A stretch of 46,840 bases of DNA from Mycobacterium sp. 852002-51057_SCH5723018 (GCF_001667035.1 NZ_LZIR01000047.1:1-46840), one strand, 5' to 3'; counted from the first letter of the stretch, positions 10,231 to 19,084 are shown. The notes: generated by a model from the sequence alone, not told the origin. Numbers and translations are program-made.

Positions 10231-11145
10231 CTAGTAGAGCGCGTTGGCCAGGTTGCGCCGCCCGGCGATGACCTCGGGATCGGCGGGGTCGAAGAGCTCG
10301 AACAGCTCGATCAGACGCGTACGCACGCGGGTACGGTCATCGCCGGATGTGTTGCGCACCAAGGCGATCAGGCGGTCGAACGCCGCGCCGACATCCTGGT
10401 TGAGAATTTGCACGTCCGCGGCGGCGAGGGCTGCGTCGATGTCGTCGGGCGCGGCATCGGCGGCGGCGACGACGTCGGGGCGTTGCGTGGTTGCGCGCGC
10501 GAGGAAGTCGATCTGGCGTATCGCGCCCTTCGCCTCCACGCTGGCCGGATTGGCATCTAGGATCGCCTGATACGACTGCTTGGCGGCGGCGAAGTCGCCG
10601 GCCTCGAGCTGTCGGCGGGCTCGGTCCAGCTCCGGGTCCACTTCCCCGGCTTCCCCGGGATCTCCTGGGCCCCTTAGCTTCCCGGCGGTCGCCGAAACCA
10701 GCGAGTCCACCCAGCGGCGCAATTGATCGGGCGGCTGCAGGCCCTGGAAGCTCGACAGCGGCTGCCCGGCGGCCAGGGCCACCACGGTCGGGACCGCGTC
10801 CACACCGAATATCTGCGCCACCCGGGGCGCCACGTCGACGTTGACCGTCGCCAGCGACCACTTGCCGTTGTCTTCGGCGGCCAGGGCGGACAGCGTGTCC
10901 GCCAGCTCGACGCACGCGTCGCTGCGGGGCGACCACAACAAGACCACGACGGGCACTTCGTCGGACCGGATCAGCACTTCCTGCTCGAAATTGGCCTCGG
11001 TGACCTCCGTGGCGCCCGGCGGTGCCGGCGCCGAACCCCCGGCGGGGCCAGTCGAAGAAGCGTTCTGCTGGGCTCGCTGCTTGAGACCGGAGAGATCGAC
11101 CGCGCCAGCCAGCGCGGGCCCGATCGAGGATCGCGGACGCGTCAC
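10231..11145 (-). CDS. Thioredoxin-fold/TPR protein, CnoX-like
   Basis: A 304-residue cytoplasmic protein equivalent to M. tuberculosis Rv1324. A thioredoxin domain (about residues 45-150) is followed by a helical TPR-like C-terminus rich in paired helices. The active-site position reads WSPRSDAC, so the CXXC pair of redox thioredoxins is missing. In the CnoX/YbbN family this goes with a holdase or chaperone-partner role, and I infer the same here without direct evidence. GTG 11145 was chosen because homology starts at VTRPRSSIGP and it gives the ortholog's length. The frame is open about 30 codons further upstream. No strong ribosome binding site is visible. Confidence 0.88.
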   Translation of the reverse strand: MTRPRSSIGPALAGAVDLSGLKQRAQQNASSTGPAGGSAPAPPGATEVTEANFEQEVLIRSDEVPVVVLLWSPRSDACVELADTLSALAAEDNGKWSLATVNVDVAPRVAQIFGVDAVPTVVALAAGQPLSSFQGLQPPDQLRRWVDSLVSATAGKLRGPGDPGEAGEVDPELDRARRQLEAGDFAAAKQSYQAILDANPASVEAKGAIRQIDFLARATTQRPDVVAAADAAPDDIDAALAAADVQILNQDVGAAFDRLIALVRNTSGDDRTRVRTRLIELFELFDPADPEVIAGRRNLANALY

Positions 11146-11288
11146 GCCGTTAAGTTTGTCATGCCCGTCGGTGACCGAGCCACCCGGTCGCGGCGGCGCT
11201 GAGCGGCGGATATGACGAAGATCACAACTGGCCGACACAGCTAACCGCCAGCAACTCAGACGGGGGCGGTCGAAGCGCCCCAGCGTGG
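11146..11288. other. Intergenic gap, Rv1324-like gene to fadA4
   Basis: 143 bases between two minus-strand genes. Apart from the fadA4 terminator candidate listed separately, I see no coding or RNA feature. A promoter for the thioredoxin-fold gene probably lies here, but I cannot place it. Confidence 0.4.
11263..11281 (-). terminator. Hairpin after fadA4
   Basis: A 6-bp perfect GC stem (GGGGCG/CGCCCC) with a 7-base loop lies 7 bases beyond the fadA4 stop. It has no U-tract, as is common for mycobacterial terminator candidates. A weak call based on position and stem only. Confidence 0.4.
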
Positions 11289-12470
11289 CTAGCCGGCGCG
11301 CAGTATCAAAGCGTCACCCTGGCCGCCCGCCCCACACAGCGCGGCGACGCCGTACCCCGAGCCGCGGCGGGACAACTCCAGCGCAACATGCAGCGCGATT
11401 CTGGCCCCGGACATGCCGATTGGGTGCCCGACGGCAATCGCGCCGCCGTTGACGTTGACGATCTCGGGATCGACGCCAAGTTCCCGGGTCGAGGCCAGCG
11501 CCACCGCCGCGAACGCCTCGTTGATCTCCACGACGTCCAGCTGGTCGACGGAGATTCCCTCGCGGGCGAGCGCCTTTTTGATCGCGTTGGCCGGCTGCGA
11601 CTGCAACGTCGAATCCGGTCCGGCCACAACGCCGTGCGCGCCGATCTCGGCCAGCCACGAAAGCCCCAGCTCCTGCGCCTTCGCCTTGTTCATCACCACG
11701 ACCGCCGCCGCGCCGTCGGAGATTTGCGACGCCGAACCGGCGGTGATGGTGCCGTCGCGGCGAAACGCCGGTTTCAGGCCGGCCAGGGACTCGGCGGTGG
11801 TGTTGGCGCGGATGCCCTCATCCTCGGTGAACTGCAGCGGATCGCCCTTGCGCTGCGGGATGTTCACCGGCACGACCTCGTCGGTGAAGACGCCGTCCTT
11901 CCACGCCGCGGCCGCCTTCTGGTGCGACCGGGCAGCGAACTCGTCCTGTTCGGCGCGGGTGAACTTGTCGACGTCGTTGCGCTGCTCGGTGAGCGCGCCC
12001 ATCGGCTGGTCGGTGAACACGTCGTGCAGGCCGTCGTAGGCCATGTGGTCCAGGACCGTGACGTCGCCGTACTTGTAGCCCGCGCGGCTGTCCATCAGCA
12101 GGTGCGGCGCCCTTGTCATGGACTCCTGGCCGCCGGCGACCACCACGTCGAACTCTCCGGCCCGAATCAGCTGGTCAGCGAGCGCGATGGCGTCGATTCC
12201 GGACAGGCACATCTTGTTGATGGTCAGCGCCGGAACGTCCCAGCCGATGCCGGCCGCCACCGCCGCCTGCCGGGCCGGCATCTGGCCGGCCCCGGCCGTC
12301 AGCACCTGGCCCATGATCACGTACTCGACGGCGGAGGCGGGTACGTTCGCCTTTTCCAGCGCGCCCGTGATCGCGATGGCGCCCAGATCGCTCGCCGAAA
12401 AGTCCTTCAGCGAACCCATCAACTTGCCGATGGGCGTCCGTGCCCCAGCAACTATCACCGACGTCGTCAT
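11289..12470 (-). CDS. fadA4: Acetyl-CoA C-acetyltransferase (thiolase)
   Basis: A 393-residue thiolase that condenses or cleaves acetyl-CoA/acetoacetyl-CoA in fatty acid metabolism. The nucleophilic cysteine is C88 in NKMCLSGID, the second active-site cysteine is C379 in LCGAGGQG, and the catalytic histidine is in GHPIG. ATG 12470 follows an excellent GGAGGAGC ribosome binding site; the frame is open upstream but homology starts at [12 protein letters not shown]. Corresponds to M. tuberculosis Rv1323. It is divergent from the methylmalonyl-CoA epimerase gene over 81 bases, so the two acyl-CoA genes may share a control region. Confidence 0.93.
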   Translation of the reverse strand: MTTSVIVAGARTPIGKLMGSLKDFSASDLGAIAITGALEKANVPASAVEYVIMGQVLTAGAGQMPARQAAVAAGIGWDVPALTINKMCLSGIDAIALADQLIRAGEFDVVVAGGQESMTRAPHLLMDSRAGYKYGDVTVLDHMAYDGLHDVFTDQPMGALTEQRNDVDKFTRAEQDEFAARSHQKAAAAWKDGVFTDEVVPVNIPQRKGDPLQFTEDEGIRANTTAESLAGLKPAFRRDGTITAGSASQISDGAAAVVVMNKAKAQELGLSWLAEIGAHGVVAGPDSTLQSQPANAIKKALAREGISVDQLDVVEINEAFAAVALASTRELGVDPEIVNVNGGAIAVGHPIGMSGARIALHVALELSRRGSGYGVAALCGAGGQGDALILRAG

Positions 12471-12551
12471 GAGCTCCTCCTGGGCGTGCGCAAACGGCCG
12501 ATTCCGCAACCTGGAGAAGCGGAATCTTTGCTGCCACGTTACCGTGGTGTG

Positions 12552-13031
12552 ATGACGACCGATCAAGTTGACGCCCGTCAGCTGCTGGCCACCTCATTGG
12601 TGACGGCGATCGATCACGTCGGCATCGCAGTCGCCGACCTCGACGCTGCTATCGCCTGGTACCACGACCACCTCGGCATGATCCTGGTGCACGAGGAAGT
12701 CAACGAGGACCAAGGAATCCGCGAGGCCATGCTGGCGGTGCGCGGCGCCCAGAAGGGCACCGCACAGATCCAGCTGATGGCCCCGATCGACGACTCCTCG
12801 ACGATCGCGAAGTTCCTCGACAAGCGCGGCCCGGGCATTCAGCAGATGGCCGTTCGGGTCAGCGATCTGGACAGCCTCTCCGAGCAGCTCCGCTCCCAGG
12901 ATGTCCGCCTGGTATACGAGGCGCCCAGGCGAGGCACAGCTAACTCGCGGATCAACTTCATCCATCCCAAGGATGCGGGTGGCGTGTTGATCGAGCTGGT
13001 CGAGCCGGCCTCGGAAACCGCCCGAAACTAA
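12552..13031 (+). CDS. mce: Methylmalonyl-CoA epimerase
   Basis: A 159-residue VOC-fold enzyme that interconverts the R and S forms of methylmalonyl-CoA, linking propionyl-CoA breakdown to succinyl-CoA through methylmalonyl-CoA mutase. Two beta-alpha-beta-beta-beta units are evident: [18 protein letters not shown] at about residue 20, and the second half with [10 protein letters not shown] and [16 protein letters not shown]. The histidine in IDHVGIAV and the glutamate in LIELVE are at metal-ligand positions of the family. Matches M. tuberculosis Rv1322A. The open frame runs far upstream, antisense to fadA4, but homology starts at ATG 12552. The stop overlaps that of the convergent next gene by 4 bases. 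The cobalamin adenosyltransferase at 28722 would supply the mutase cofactor. Confidence 0.9.
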   Translation: MTTDQVDARQLLATSLVTAIDHVGIAVADLDAAIAWYHDHLGMILVHEEVNEDQGIREAMLAVRGAQKGTAQIQLMAPIDDSSTIAKFLDKRGPGIQQMAVRVSDLDSLSEQLRSQDVRLVYEAPRRGTANSRINFIHPKDAGGVLIELVEPASETARN

Positions 13032-13336
13032 GACCACTTCCTGGTCGGGCCGCGATTGGCGCGGTTCGCCCAGCACGGGCTGTGCCAATGCCGCCGCTCT
13101 TGAACCCCTGGCGAGGCGCCCAACAGCGGTGAGTCGGCCGGCCACACCACCACGTGCGCCGTGCCGGAACGGATTTCGTGATCGCAGCCGGGGCACCGGT
13201 AGGTCTTGAGCGCGCGGGCCGCGGCGACGGGGTGCACTTCGTAGTCGTGGCCATCGGGTCCCGTCTCCACCCGGCGTAAGGCCGGCGACAGCGACGCCGG
13301 CCGCTGCCGACGTGGCGGGGTGCGGCGCCGAGCCAT
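13028..13336 (-). CDS. Conserved small Cys/His protein (Rv1322-like)
   Basis: A 102-residue protein of unknown function, recognised as the M. tuberculosis Rv1322 counterpart. The N-terminal third is very rich in Arg and Pro. The centre has YRCPGCDHEIRSGTAHVVVWP and the C-terminal part RRHWHSPCWANR, so C48, C51, H83, H85 and C88 could form a zinc site resembling a treble-clef or HNH-like knuckle. That is inference from spacing only. It lies 22 bases downstream of nucS on the same strand and is probably co-transcribed, which hints at DNA-related work but does not show it. Confidence 0.8.
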   Translation of the reverse strand: MARRRTPPRRQRPASLSPALRRVETGPDGHDYEVHPVAAARALKTYRCPGCDHEIRSGTAHVVVWPADSPLLGASPGVQERRHWHSPCWANRANRGPTRKWS

Positions 13337-13358
13337 GTCGCAAGTCTAATCGGGCAGG

Positions 13359-14039
13359 TCAGAACAGCCGGTATTCGTCGCTGTCCATGCCGCGCATCTT
13401 GTCGTAATCCAATGTGAGGCAACGAATCCCGCGGTCGGTGGCCAAAGTGCGCGCTTGCGGTTTGATCTGCTGGGCTGCGAAAATCCCTCGGACCGGCGCC
13501 AGCACGCTGTCGCGATTGAGCAACTCGAGATAGCGGGTGAGCTGCTCGACCCCGTCGATCTCGCCACGCCGCTTGATTTCCACCGCGACCGAGCCGCCCC
13601 GTTCGTCGCGACACAGCAGATCGACGGGCCCGATCGCGGTCATGTACTCGCGGCGGACCAACGTGTATCCCTCACCCAGCAGTTGGACGTGTTCGGCGAG
13701 CAGGGCCTGAAGGTGGGCCTCCACGCCGTCCTTGACCAAGCCCGGGTCCACGCCCAGGTCGTGGCTGGAGTCGTGCTCGATCTCCTCGACGGTGATCCGC
13801 AGCTGTTCGCCCGCCTTGTTCTCGACCACCCACACCGGCACCTCGCCGCCGGCGTCTTCGGTCACCCAGCACGGCGGGCTCATCCAGTTCAGCGGCTTGT
13901 AGGCGCGGTCGTCGGCGTGCACACTGACCGACCCGTCGGCTTTGAACAGCAGCAGCCGGCGCGCCGATGGTAGGTGTGCGGTGAGCCGGCCGACGTAATC
14001 GACGGTGCACTGGGCGATCACTAGGCGCACCCGACTCAC
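13359..14039 (-). CDS. nucS: Mismatch-specific endonuclease NucS/EndoMS
   Basis: A 226-residue endonuclease that cuts both strands at mismatches and provides the mutS/mutL-independent mismatch repair of mycobacteria. The N-terminal domain carries the DNA-binding and dimer surface. The C-terminal RecB-like nuclease shows D140 in GPVDLLC and E154/K156 in VAVEIKRRG, the PD-(D/E)XK set. The C-terminal residues DEYRLF resemble the sliding-clamp binding tail described for the family. GTG 14039 was chosen because homology with Rv1321 begins at [12 protein letters not shown] and it gives exactly the ortholog length. The open frame continues upstream into the divergent cyclase gene. Only 36 bases separate the two start codons. 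Confidence 0.93.
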   Translation of the reverse strand: MSRVRLVIAQCTVDYVGRLTAHLPSARRLLLFKADGSVSVHADDRAYKPLNWMSPPCWVTEDAGGEVPVWVVENKAGEQLRITVEEIEHDSSHDLGVDPGLVKDGVEAHLQALLAEHVQLLGEGYTLVRREYMTAIGPVDLLCRDERGGSVAVEIKRRGEIDGVEQLTRYLELLNRDSVLAPVRGIFAAQQIKPQARTLATDRGIRCLTLDYDKMRGMDSDEYRLF

Positions 14040-14075
14040 CTTAGAGCGTGGCCCACAAATTAGGCTGACGCCACG

Positions 14076-15707
14076 ATGTTGGCCAACCAGAGCGTGGCCC
14101 AGCGCCTGGGCCGGGTGCTCGAAAAGGTGACCCGTCAAAGCGGCCACCTGCCAGAAACGCCTGCCTACGGCTCCCTGCTGCTGGGGCGGGTGTCGGAAAG
14201 CCAACGGCGCCGCCGGATACGCATCCAGGTCATCATGACCGTGCTGGTGCTGGGCGCGAACCTGCTCGGCATCGGCGTCGCGCTGCTGTTGGTCATAGTC
14301 GCCATTCCCCAGCCGAGCATCTTCTCCGACGCGCCGGCTTGGATCACGTTCGGCGTCTCACCGGCCTACATCGCGCTGGCCCTGGCGGTGGGCACCTATT
14401 GGATCACCCGCCGCACCGTGCTCTCGTTGCGCTGGGCGATCGAGGAGCGCTCGCCGACTGCCGAAGACGAGCGCAACACCTTCCAGGCCCCGTGGCGCCT
14501 GGCAATGTATGACCTCATCCTGTGGGGTATCGGGACGGTGGTCTACACGACGCTGTACGGCCTGGCCAACACCTTGTTCATCCCGCGGTTCCTCGTCGTG
14601 GTGAGCTTCTGCGGCGTTCTGGTGGCCACCGGTAGCTACCTGCTCGCCGAGTTCGCGCTGCGCCCCGTCGCCGCCCAGGCGCTCGAGGCGGGACCGCCGC
14701 CACGACGGTTGTCGGCCGGCATCATGGGCCGAACCATGGTGGTGTGGTTCCTGGGTTCCGGCGTGCCCGTCATCGGCATCGCCCTCCTGGCGATATTCCA
14801 GATCGTGATGCGAAACCTGACCGAGACCGAGTTCGCGGTGGGCGTGCTGATCGTGGCGCTCGCCACCCTGGTCTTCGGATGCGTGCTGATGTGGATCCTG
14901 GCCTGGCTCACCGCGACACCGGTGCGGGTGGTGCGCGCGGCGCTCAGGCGCGTCGAGCGGGGCGACCTGCGGGGCGACCTGGTGGTATTCGACGGAACCG
15001 AGCTGGGCGAGCTGCAGCGCGGGTTCAACGCGATGGTCGATGGCCTGCGGGAACGCGAACGCGTGCGCGACCTGTTCGGCCGGCACGTCGGGCGCGAGGT
15101 TGCCCTGGCCGCCGAACGGGAGCGGCCGAAACTCGGCGGCGAAGAACGCCACGTGGCCGTCGTCTTCATCGATATCATCGGCTCCACGCAGCTGGTCACC
15201 CGCCGGCCCCCGGCCGAAGTCGTCGCGCTGCTCAACCGATTCTTCGCGATCGTCGTCGAAGAGGTGGACCGTAACTGTGGCCTGGTCAACAAGTTCGAGG
15301 GCGACGCGGCGCTGGCCATCTTCGGGGCTCCCAACCGCCTGGAGTCTCCCGAAGGCGCGGCCCTGGCGGCGGCCCGCTGCATGGCCGACCGGCTCTGCGA
15401 TGAAATCCCCGAATGCCAGGCGGGTATCGGCGTGGCGGCCGGTCAGGTCGTCGCCGGAAACGTCGGCGCCAAAGAACGATTCGAATACACCGTGATCGGC
15501 GAACCGGTCAACGAGGCCGCGCGACTGTGCGAGCTGGCGAAGTCACATCCGGGCGGTCTGCTGGCGACGGCCGACGCGCTCGAGCGTGCTAGCGACAGCG
15601 AAAGCGCTCATTGGTCCCTGGGCGAGACCGTGACACTCCGTGGCCACGACCGGCCCACCCGGCTGGCGTCGCTCGTGGACACCGCCGGCTCCGATCGGCA
15701 ATCGTGA
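14076..15707 (+). CDS. Membrane class III adenylate cyclase with HAMP domain
   Basis: A 543-residue protein of the M. tuberculosis Rv1318c/Rv1319c/Rv1320c type. Six hydrophobic segments lie at about 51-76, 90-110, 144-168, 172-192, 222-244 and 254-279. A HAMP linker follows at about 280-332, then a cyclase homology domain from about 355. Metal-binding aspartates are D366 (FIDIIGST) and D410 ([11 protein letters not shown]). K406 in NKFEGDA is the usual adenine-specifying lysine, so cAMP is the expected product. PVNEAARL supplies the transition-state Asn and Arg. M. tuberculosis has three such genes in tandem here; this window has one. Its start is 36 bases from the nucS start. Confidence 0.9.
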   Translation: MLANQSVAQRLGRVLEKVTRQSGHLPETPAYGSLLLGRVSESQRRRRIRIQVIMTVLVLGANLLGIGVALLLVIVAIPQPSIFSDAPAWITFGVSPAYIALALAVGTYWITRRTVLSLRWAIEERSPTAEDERNTFQAPWRLAMYDLILWGIGTVVYTTLYGLANTLFIPRFLVVVSFCGVLVATGSYLLAEFALRPVAAQALEAGPPPRRLSAGIMGRTMVVWFLGSGVPVIGIALLAIFQIVMRNLTETEFAVGVLIVALATLVFGCVLMWILAWLTATPVRVVRAALRRVERGDLRGDLVVFDGTELGELQRGFNAMVDGLRERERVRDLFGRHVGREVALAAERERPKLGGEERHVAVVFIDIIGSTQLVTRRPPAEVVALLNRFFAIVVEEVDRNCGLVNKFEGDAALAIFGAPNRLESPEGAALAAARCMADRLCDEIPECQAGIGVAAGQVVAGNVGAKERFEYTVIGEPVNEAARLCELAKSHPGGLLATADALERASDSESAHWSLGETVTLRGHDRPTRLASLVDTAGSDRQS

Positions 15708-15779
15708 TGACAACGCCAGTGGTCAACGTCAAGGCGCTCGAACGATAGAAAACCGTTATCGCACAATAGAAAAAGTGTT

Positions 15780-15809
15780 TTGACCCCGCGGGTGCACCAC
15801 ACCGATAGT
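15780..15809 (+). promoter_or_regulatory. Candidate promoter of the MFS operon
   Basis: TTGACC at 15780-15785 and GATAGT at 15804-15809 with an 18-base spacer match a sigma-70-type promoter, placed about 45 bases before the transporter start. Just upstream (about 15730-15778) the sequence is unusually AT-rich for this genome and contains CGATA...TATCG arms at about 15743-15761 that could be a regulator site. No experimental support. Confidence 0.4.
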
Positions 15810-15855
15810 GACGGCGGGCCGGAGCTCCGGCCCCTCGACCTTCGGAAGGGTGTAC

Positions 15856-17253
15856 GTGGCAACCGTCGGCTTGCTGGACCGTTCGAGAATCGTCGCAGCA
15901 CCCGGATGGAGCCGCTGGCTCGTTCCCCCTGCCGCGCTGTCCATTCATCTCGCCATCGGCTCGGCCTACGCCTGGAGCGTCTTCAAGATCCCGCTGGAGA
16001 AGTCGCTACATGTCTCGGGCACGGCGAGCGCCATGCCGTTCACCATCGGCATTGTGATGCTGGGCCTTTCGGCCGCGGTGTTCGGCACGCGCGTCGACCA
16101 CTCCGGGCCCCGCTGGGCGATGTTCGTCGCCACCGTCTGCTTCTGCAGCGGGCTGCTGATCGCGGGGTTCGGGGTTTCCGTCCGCCAGTACTGGCTCGTG
16201 GTTTTCGGCTACGGCGTCGTCGGCGGCATTGGCCTTGGCGTCGGCTACATCTCGCCGGTGTCCACGCTGATGAAGTGGTTTCCGGACCGCCCCGGCATGG
16301 CGACCGGCCTGGCGATCATGGGCTTCGGCGGCGGCGCGCTGATCGCCTCACCGTGGTCGAACAGCCTGCTCAACGAGTTCGGTCGCACCAGCACCGCGGG
16401 CATCGCCAAGACCTTCGTGGTGATGGGCTGCACGTACGCGGTGTTCATGTCGATGGGATGGCTGTTGATCCGGGTGCCCGCGCCGGGGTGGCGGCCGGAC
16501 GGCTGGGAACCCAAGCCGCACAAGGCCGGATCGGTGGTCGCCACGGCCGGTGTGTCGGCGGCCAACGCGATCAAGACCCCGCAATTCTGGCTGCTGTGGG
16601 TGGTGCTCTGCTTCAACGTGACCGCCGGGATCGGCATCCTGGAGAAGGCCTCACCGATCTACCAGGACTTCTTCCCCACCGCCCCCCGCGCCGCCGTGCT
16701 GGCCTCCGCGGCCGCCGGTTACGTCGCTCTGCTGTCGCTGGCCAACATGGCCGGCCGGATCGGCTGGTCAACCCTCTCGGATGCGCTGGGGCGCAAGAAC
16801 ATGTACCGGTTCTACCTCGGCGGCGGCGCTCTGTTGTACTTGACGCTGGCGTTGACGACCAACTCCAACAAGCTGACCTTCCTGCTGTGCACCGTGCTGA
16901 TCCTGTCGTTCTACGGTGCGGGCTTCTCCACGATTCCGGCTTACCTGCGGGACCTGTTCGGCACCTACGAGGTTGGCGCCATCCACGGCAGGCTGCTGAC
17001 CGCTTGGTCGGTCGCGGGCGTGCTGGGGCCGCTGATCGTCAACGCCATCGCCGACTCACAGAAGGCGGTCGGAAAGCACGGGCCGGATCTGTACATCGTC
17101 TCGTTCCAGGTGATGATCGCTCTGCTGGTGGTCGGGATGGTCTGCAACGAGCTGATCAGGCCGGTGCGCCCCACACATCACCAGAGCGCACCGTCCGACG
17201 ACGCCTCATTGGCGTCCGAGACGGTTTCCTACCAGCCGGAGGCGCAACCATGA
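15856..17253 (+). CDS. OFA-family MFS transporter
   Basis: About 465 residues with roughly 12 membrane segments, of the oxalate/formate antiporter (OFA) branch of the major facilitator superfamily. Typical traits are the first helix with GSAYAWSVFKIPLE, the DHSGPR loop between helices 2 and 3, and GYISPVSTLMKWFPDRPGMATGLAIMGFG. The substrate cannot be read from sequence; many OFA members carry small carboxylates. GTG 15856 is favoured because GGAAGG lies 6 bases upstream; GTG 15850 and 15808 are in frame too. The stop overlaps the start of the following 47-residue protein (ATGA), implying translational coupling. I recall no equivalent at this location in M. tuberculosis. Confidence 0.85.
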   Translation: MATVGLLDRSRIVAAPGWSRWLVPPAALSIHLAIGSAYAWSVFKIPLEKSLHVSGTASAMPFTIGIVMLGLSAAVFGTRVDHSGPRWAMFVATVCFCSGLLIAGFGVSVRQYWLVVFGYGVVGGIGLGVGYISPVSTLMKWFPDRPGMATGLAIMGFGGGALIASPWSNSLLNEFGRTSTAGIAKTFVVMGCTYAVFMSMGWLLIRVPAPGWRPDGWEPKPHKAGSVVATAGVSAANAIKTPQFWLLWVVLCFNVTAGIGILEKASPIYQDFFPTAPRAAVLASAAAGYVALLSLANMAGRIGWSTLSDALGRKNMYRFYLGGGALLYLTLALTTNSNKLTFLLCTVLILSFYGAGFSTIPAYLRDLFGTYEVGAIHGRLLTAWSVAGVLGPLIVNAIADSQKAVGKHGPDLYIVSFQVMIALLVVGMVCNELIRPVRPTHHQSAPSDDASLASETVSYQPEAQP

Positions 17254-17393
17254 CCAACCCGAGCCCGGCAACACCGGCCGTCCGGTCCGTGAGCCCAGGC
17301 CTCATCGCGCTGGCCTGGCTGTGGGCCGCCCTGCCGTTCGCCTACGGCGTCTGGCAGCTCTTGTCGAAGGTCACCCAATTGTTCAGCGCCTGA
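17250..17393 (+). CDS. Small membrane protein coupled to the OFA transporter
   Basis: A 47-residue protein beginning at ATG 17250, which overlaps the transporter stop as ATGA. After a Pro/Ser/Thr-rich N-terminus it has one hydrophobic segment (about residues 18-37, LIALAWLWAALPFAYGVW) and a short polar tail. It resembles the proteins listed in databases as MFS transporter small subunit, found directly after OFA-type transporters in actinobacteria and proteobacteria. A role as a transporter partner is inferred from the coupling and the single membrane segment. Too short for most gene callers, but its frame, start and context are convincing. Confidence 0.8.
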   Translation: MTNPSPATPAVRSVSPGLIALAWLWAALPFAYGVWQLLSKVTQLFSA

Positions 17394-17419
17394 CCGGATC
17401 AGACACCGTCGCGAGCCGC

Positions 17420-17834
17420 TCAGCGCCGGCCGGCGGGGTCCCAGGTTTGCATCACCGCGTCGAATTGCTCGTCGCCGAGCGCGTCGACGACGCATGCCGT
17501 CGAGGAGGATGGCCACATAGCGACGCCACAGCTCGCCGTCGACATGGCCGGCGAACTCGCTCACCGTACCGGCAAGCAATCCAACGATAGGCATATCCGT
17601 GGGCGCCAATTCCGGGCGCAGATAACCGTCATTTTGCACGCGCTCAACCAGTTTCGAAAGCGTCGGCACTAATCGGACGCGGGCGGCCTCGATGCGATCC
17701 CCGCCATATGCCTTGCTGAAGGCGATCTCTCGCATCCCGCGGTCGGTCGCGGTTATTTCACACATTCGTTCGACGAACCACACGAAACCATCCCACGAGC
17801 TGTTGTAGCGCAACGCCGTGCGCCCGGGGTCTGA
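17420..17834 (-). pseudogene. TetR-family regulator remnant
   Basis: The C-terminal ligand-binding half of a TetR-type regulator without its DNA-binding N-terminus. The readable part begins LRYNSSWDGFVWFVERMCEI and continues through GYLRPELAPTDMPIVGLLAG to YVAILLDGM. Upstream, the frame is closed by a stop at 17835-17837 and no helix-turn-helix can be found in any frame before the next gene. Near 17495-17505 the frame also shifts by one base: the other frame continues VVDALGDEQFDAVMQTWD and stops at 17420-17422, as an intact gene would. Two independent lesions make this a pseudogene. It sits between the transporter and the NmrA gene and may once have regulated one of them. Confidence 0.75.
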
Positions 17835-17905
17835 TCAGCAAGCGTCGCCTCGCTTGCCGACTTCGGCCACCGCGATTGCGTACCGGAAGTCTTGTGGCGC
17901 CTCGG
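17835..17905. other. Unassigned gap between TetR remnant and NmrA-like gene
   Basis: About 70 bases in which I expected the missing TetR N-terminus but found none. On the minus strand one frame reads FRYAIAVAEVGKRGDAC before a stop. I do not recognise it, and it may be the scar of a deletion. Confidence 0.4.
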
Positions 17906-19003
17906 TTATAGCTTGCCTGTCCTCAAATCTGCACTGCCCTTGAGGATTGCGGATTCGAGGCTCCAATTCTCCGGCTGAACCCGCTCCCACAGACTGCCCT
18001 TGCCGAGGTCTCTGCCCGCCTGATCCTCTCGTCTGAACCATTCCTCTGCTGTTTTGATCCTGTTGGGGTGGATCTCGTCGAGCAGGGCATAATCGCGGGT
18101 GATGATCCCGTGCTTCCACAAGTTCCAAAAGCCGGTGAAGTTATCGCGAAAGCTCATGGTGCTCTTGTCGTTTGGGTCTGCGTTGTAGCCGGCCGGCAGG
18201 TCCGCGACGCCACCGAGTGGCCCGTTCTTCCAATAGTCCTCGAGATCAGTGTCGATGTATTGGGCGCGATGCCCGGTCACCTTCTCAAATGCCGACGCGA
18301 TTTCGGTGTAGGTCAGGTGGGCGATCGCCACTTCGAGGTTCATGCCGTTCGCGAGGCGGGGATGGTCGAAAAGCCAGCGAACGTAGAAGCCGCAGTCGTC
18401 CAACGCAACGTGCGGGACGGCTCCCTGGCCGAGGGGGACTCGCCAGATAACAACCCCATCTTCGACGGTGGGGGTCATGGGCGTCAGTGGCGAGATGGCC
18501 ATCTCGATGTAGGGGCCCGAGGTGAAGATCGCCGCACCCATTCTGTCCCCGTTTGATTGGTTCTGGGACAGGATCCATTCGGCAATGCGCCCTTTGCCGT
18601 CATAGTGGCCGGTGCGGAAGGTGGAGTCATAGCCCGATTTCTTGAGCGCGTAGTCGAGGTTTCCGTAGACGAAGAACTTGATGCCCTCCTCGATGGCAAT
18701 CTCGTAGCTGCGGATGGCCCAGTACGTTTCGGTCTTCTCGCCGGTGTTGAACCCGTCGATATTGACGAACGCACCGTCGCATCCGCGGAACCCTTCCCGC
18801 AGGACGTTGTCATCGGCGAATGAACCCTCAACGATGGAGACGTTGCCGAGCGCGAGCAGGGCTTGGGCCCGCGGTGAGGCTGCGTCACGGGTGAGGACTC
18901 GAACGGAGTACTTCCCGTCGGCGACGAGGTCTCGCACGATGGGCGTTCCTTGAGCGCCGGTACCGCCGATAACGAAGACGGTGGGGGCGGTGTGGGTGGA
19001 CAT
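17906..19003 (-). CDS. NmrA-like NAD(P)-binding protein
   Basis: A 365-residue atypical short-chain dehydrogenase of the NmrA type. The N-terminus has the nucleotide-binding glycine motif in VFVIGGTGAQGTPIV. The rest follows the NmrA pattern with HYDGKGRIAEWI, FTSGPYIEM and HVALDDCGFYV. The catalytic YxxxK of classical SDRs is not obvious, and NmrA proteins often act as redox or metabolite sensors or as reductases on unknown substrates. ATG 19003 follows GGAG with a 9-base gap; ATG 19018 is an alternative. Divergent from a TetR gene with a shared operator, so it is most likely that regulator's target. I recall no counterpart at this place in M. tuberculosis. Confidence 0.83.
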   Translation of the reverse strand: MSTHTAPTVFVIGGTGAQGTPIVRDLVADGKYSVRVLTRDAASPRAQALLALGNVSIVEGSFADDNVLREGFRGCDGAFVNIDGFNTGEKTETYWAIRSYEIAIEEGIKFFVYGNLDYALKKSGYDSTFRTGHYDGKGRIAEWILSQNQSNGDRMGAAIFTSGPYIEMAISPLTPMTPTVEDGVVIWRVPLGQGAVPHVALDDCGFYVRWLFDHPRLANGMNLEVAIAHLTYTEIASAFEKVTGHRAQYIDTDLEDYWKNGPLGGVADLPAGYNADPNDKSTMSFRDNFTGFWNLWKHGIITRDYALLDEIHPNRIKTAEEWFRREDQAGRDLGKGSLWERVQPENWSLESAILKGSADLRTGKL

Positions 19004-19084
19004 GGCGGTTGACTCCATAGGGTGGTTGCGCAGGCGATGCAGGCCGTGGCCTGCGTTTGCGAGTGCCAGCCGGCTCGCCAACGG

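Noticed and set aside
11388..12551. Open frame upstream of and continuous with the methylmalonyl-CoA epimerase
   Set aside because: It is antisense to fadA4 and homology of the epimerase begins at 12552, so this is not a fusion protein.
17835..18128. A 97-codon minus-strand frame over the NmrA 3' end
   Set aside because: It overlaps the NmrA-like coding sequence out of frame. Only its last ~17 codons lie in the gap, and they resemble nothing I know.
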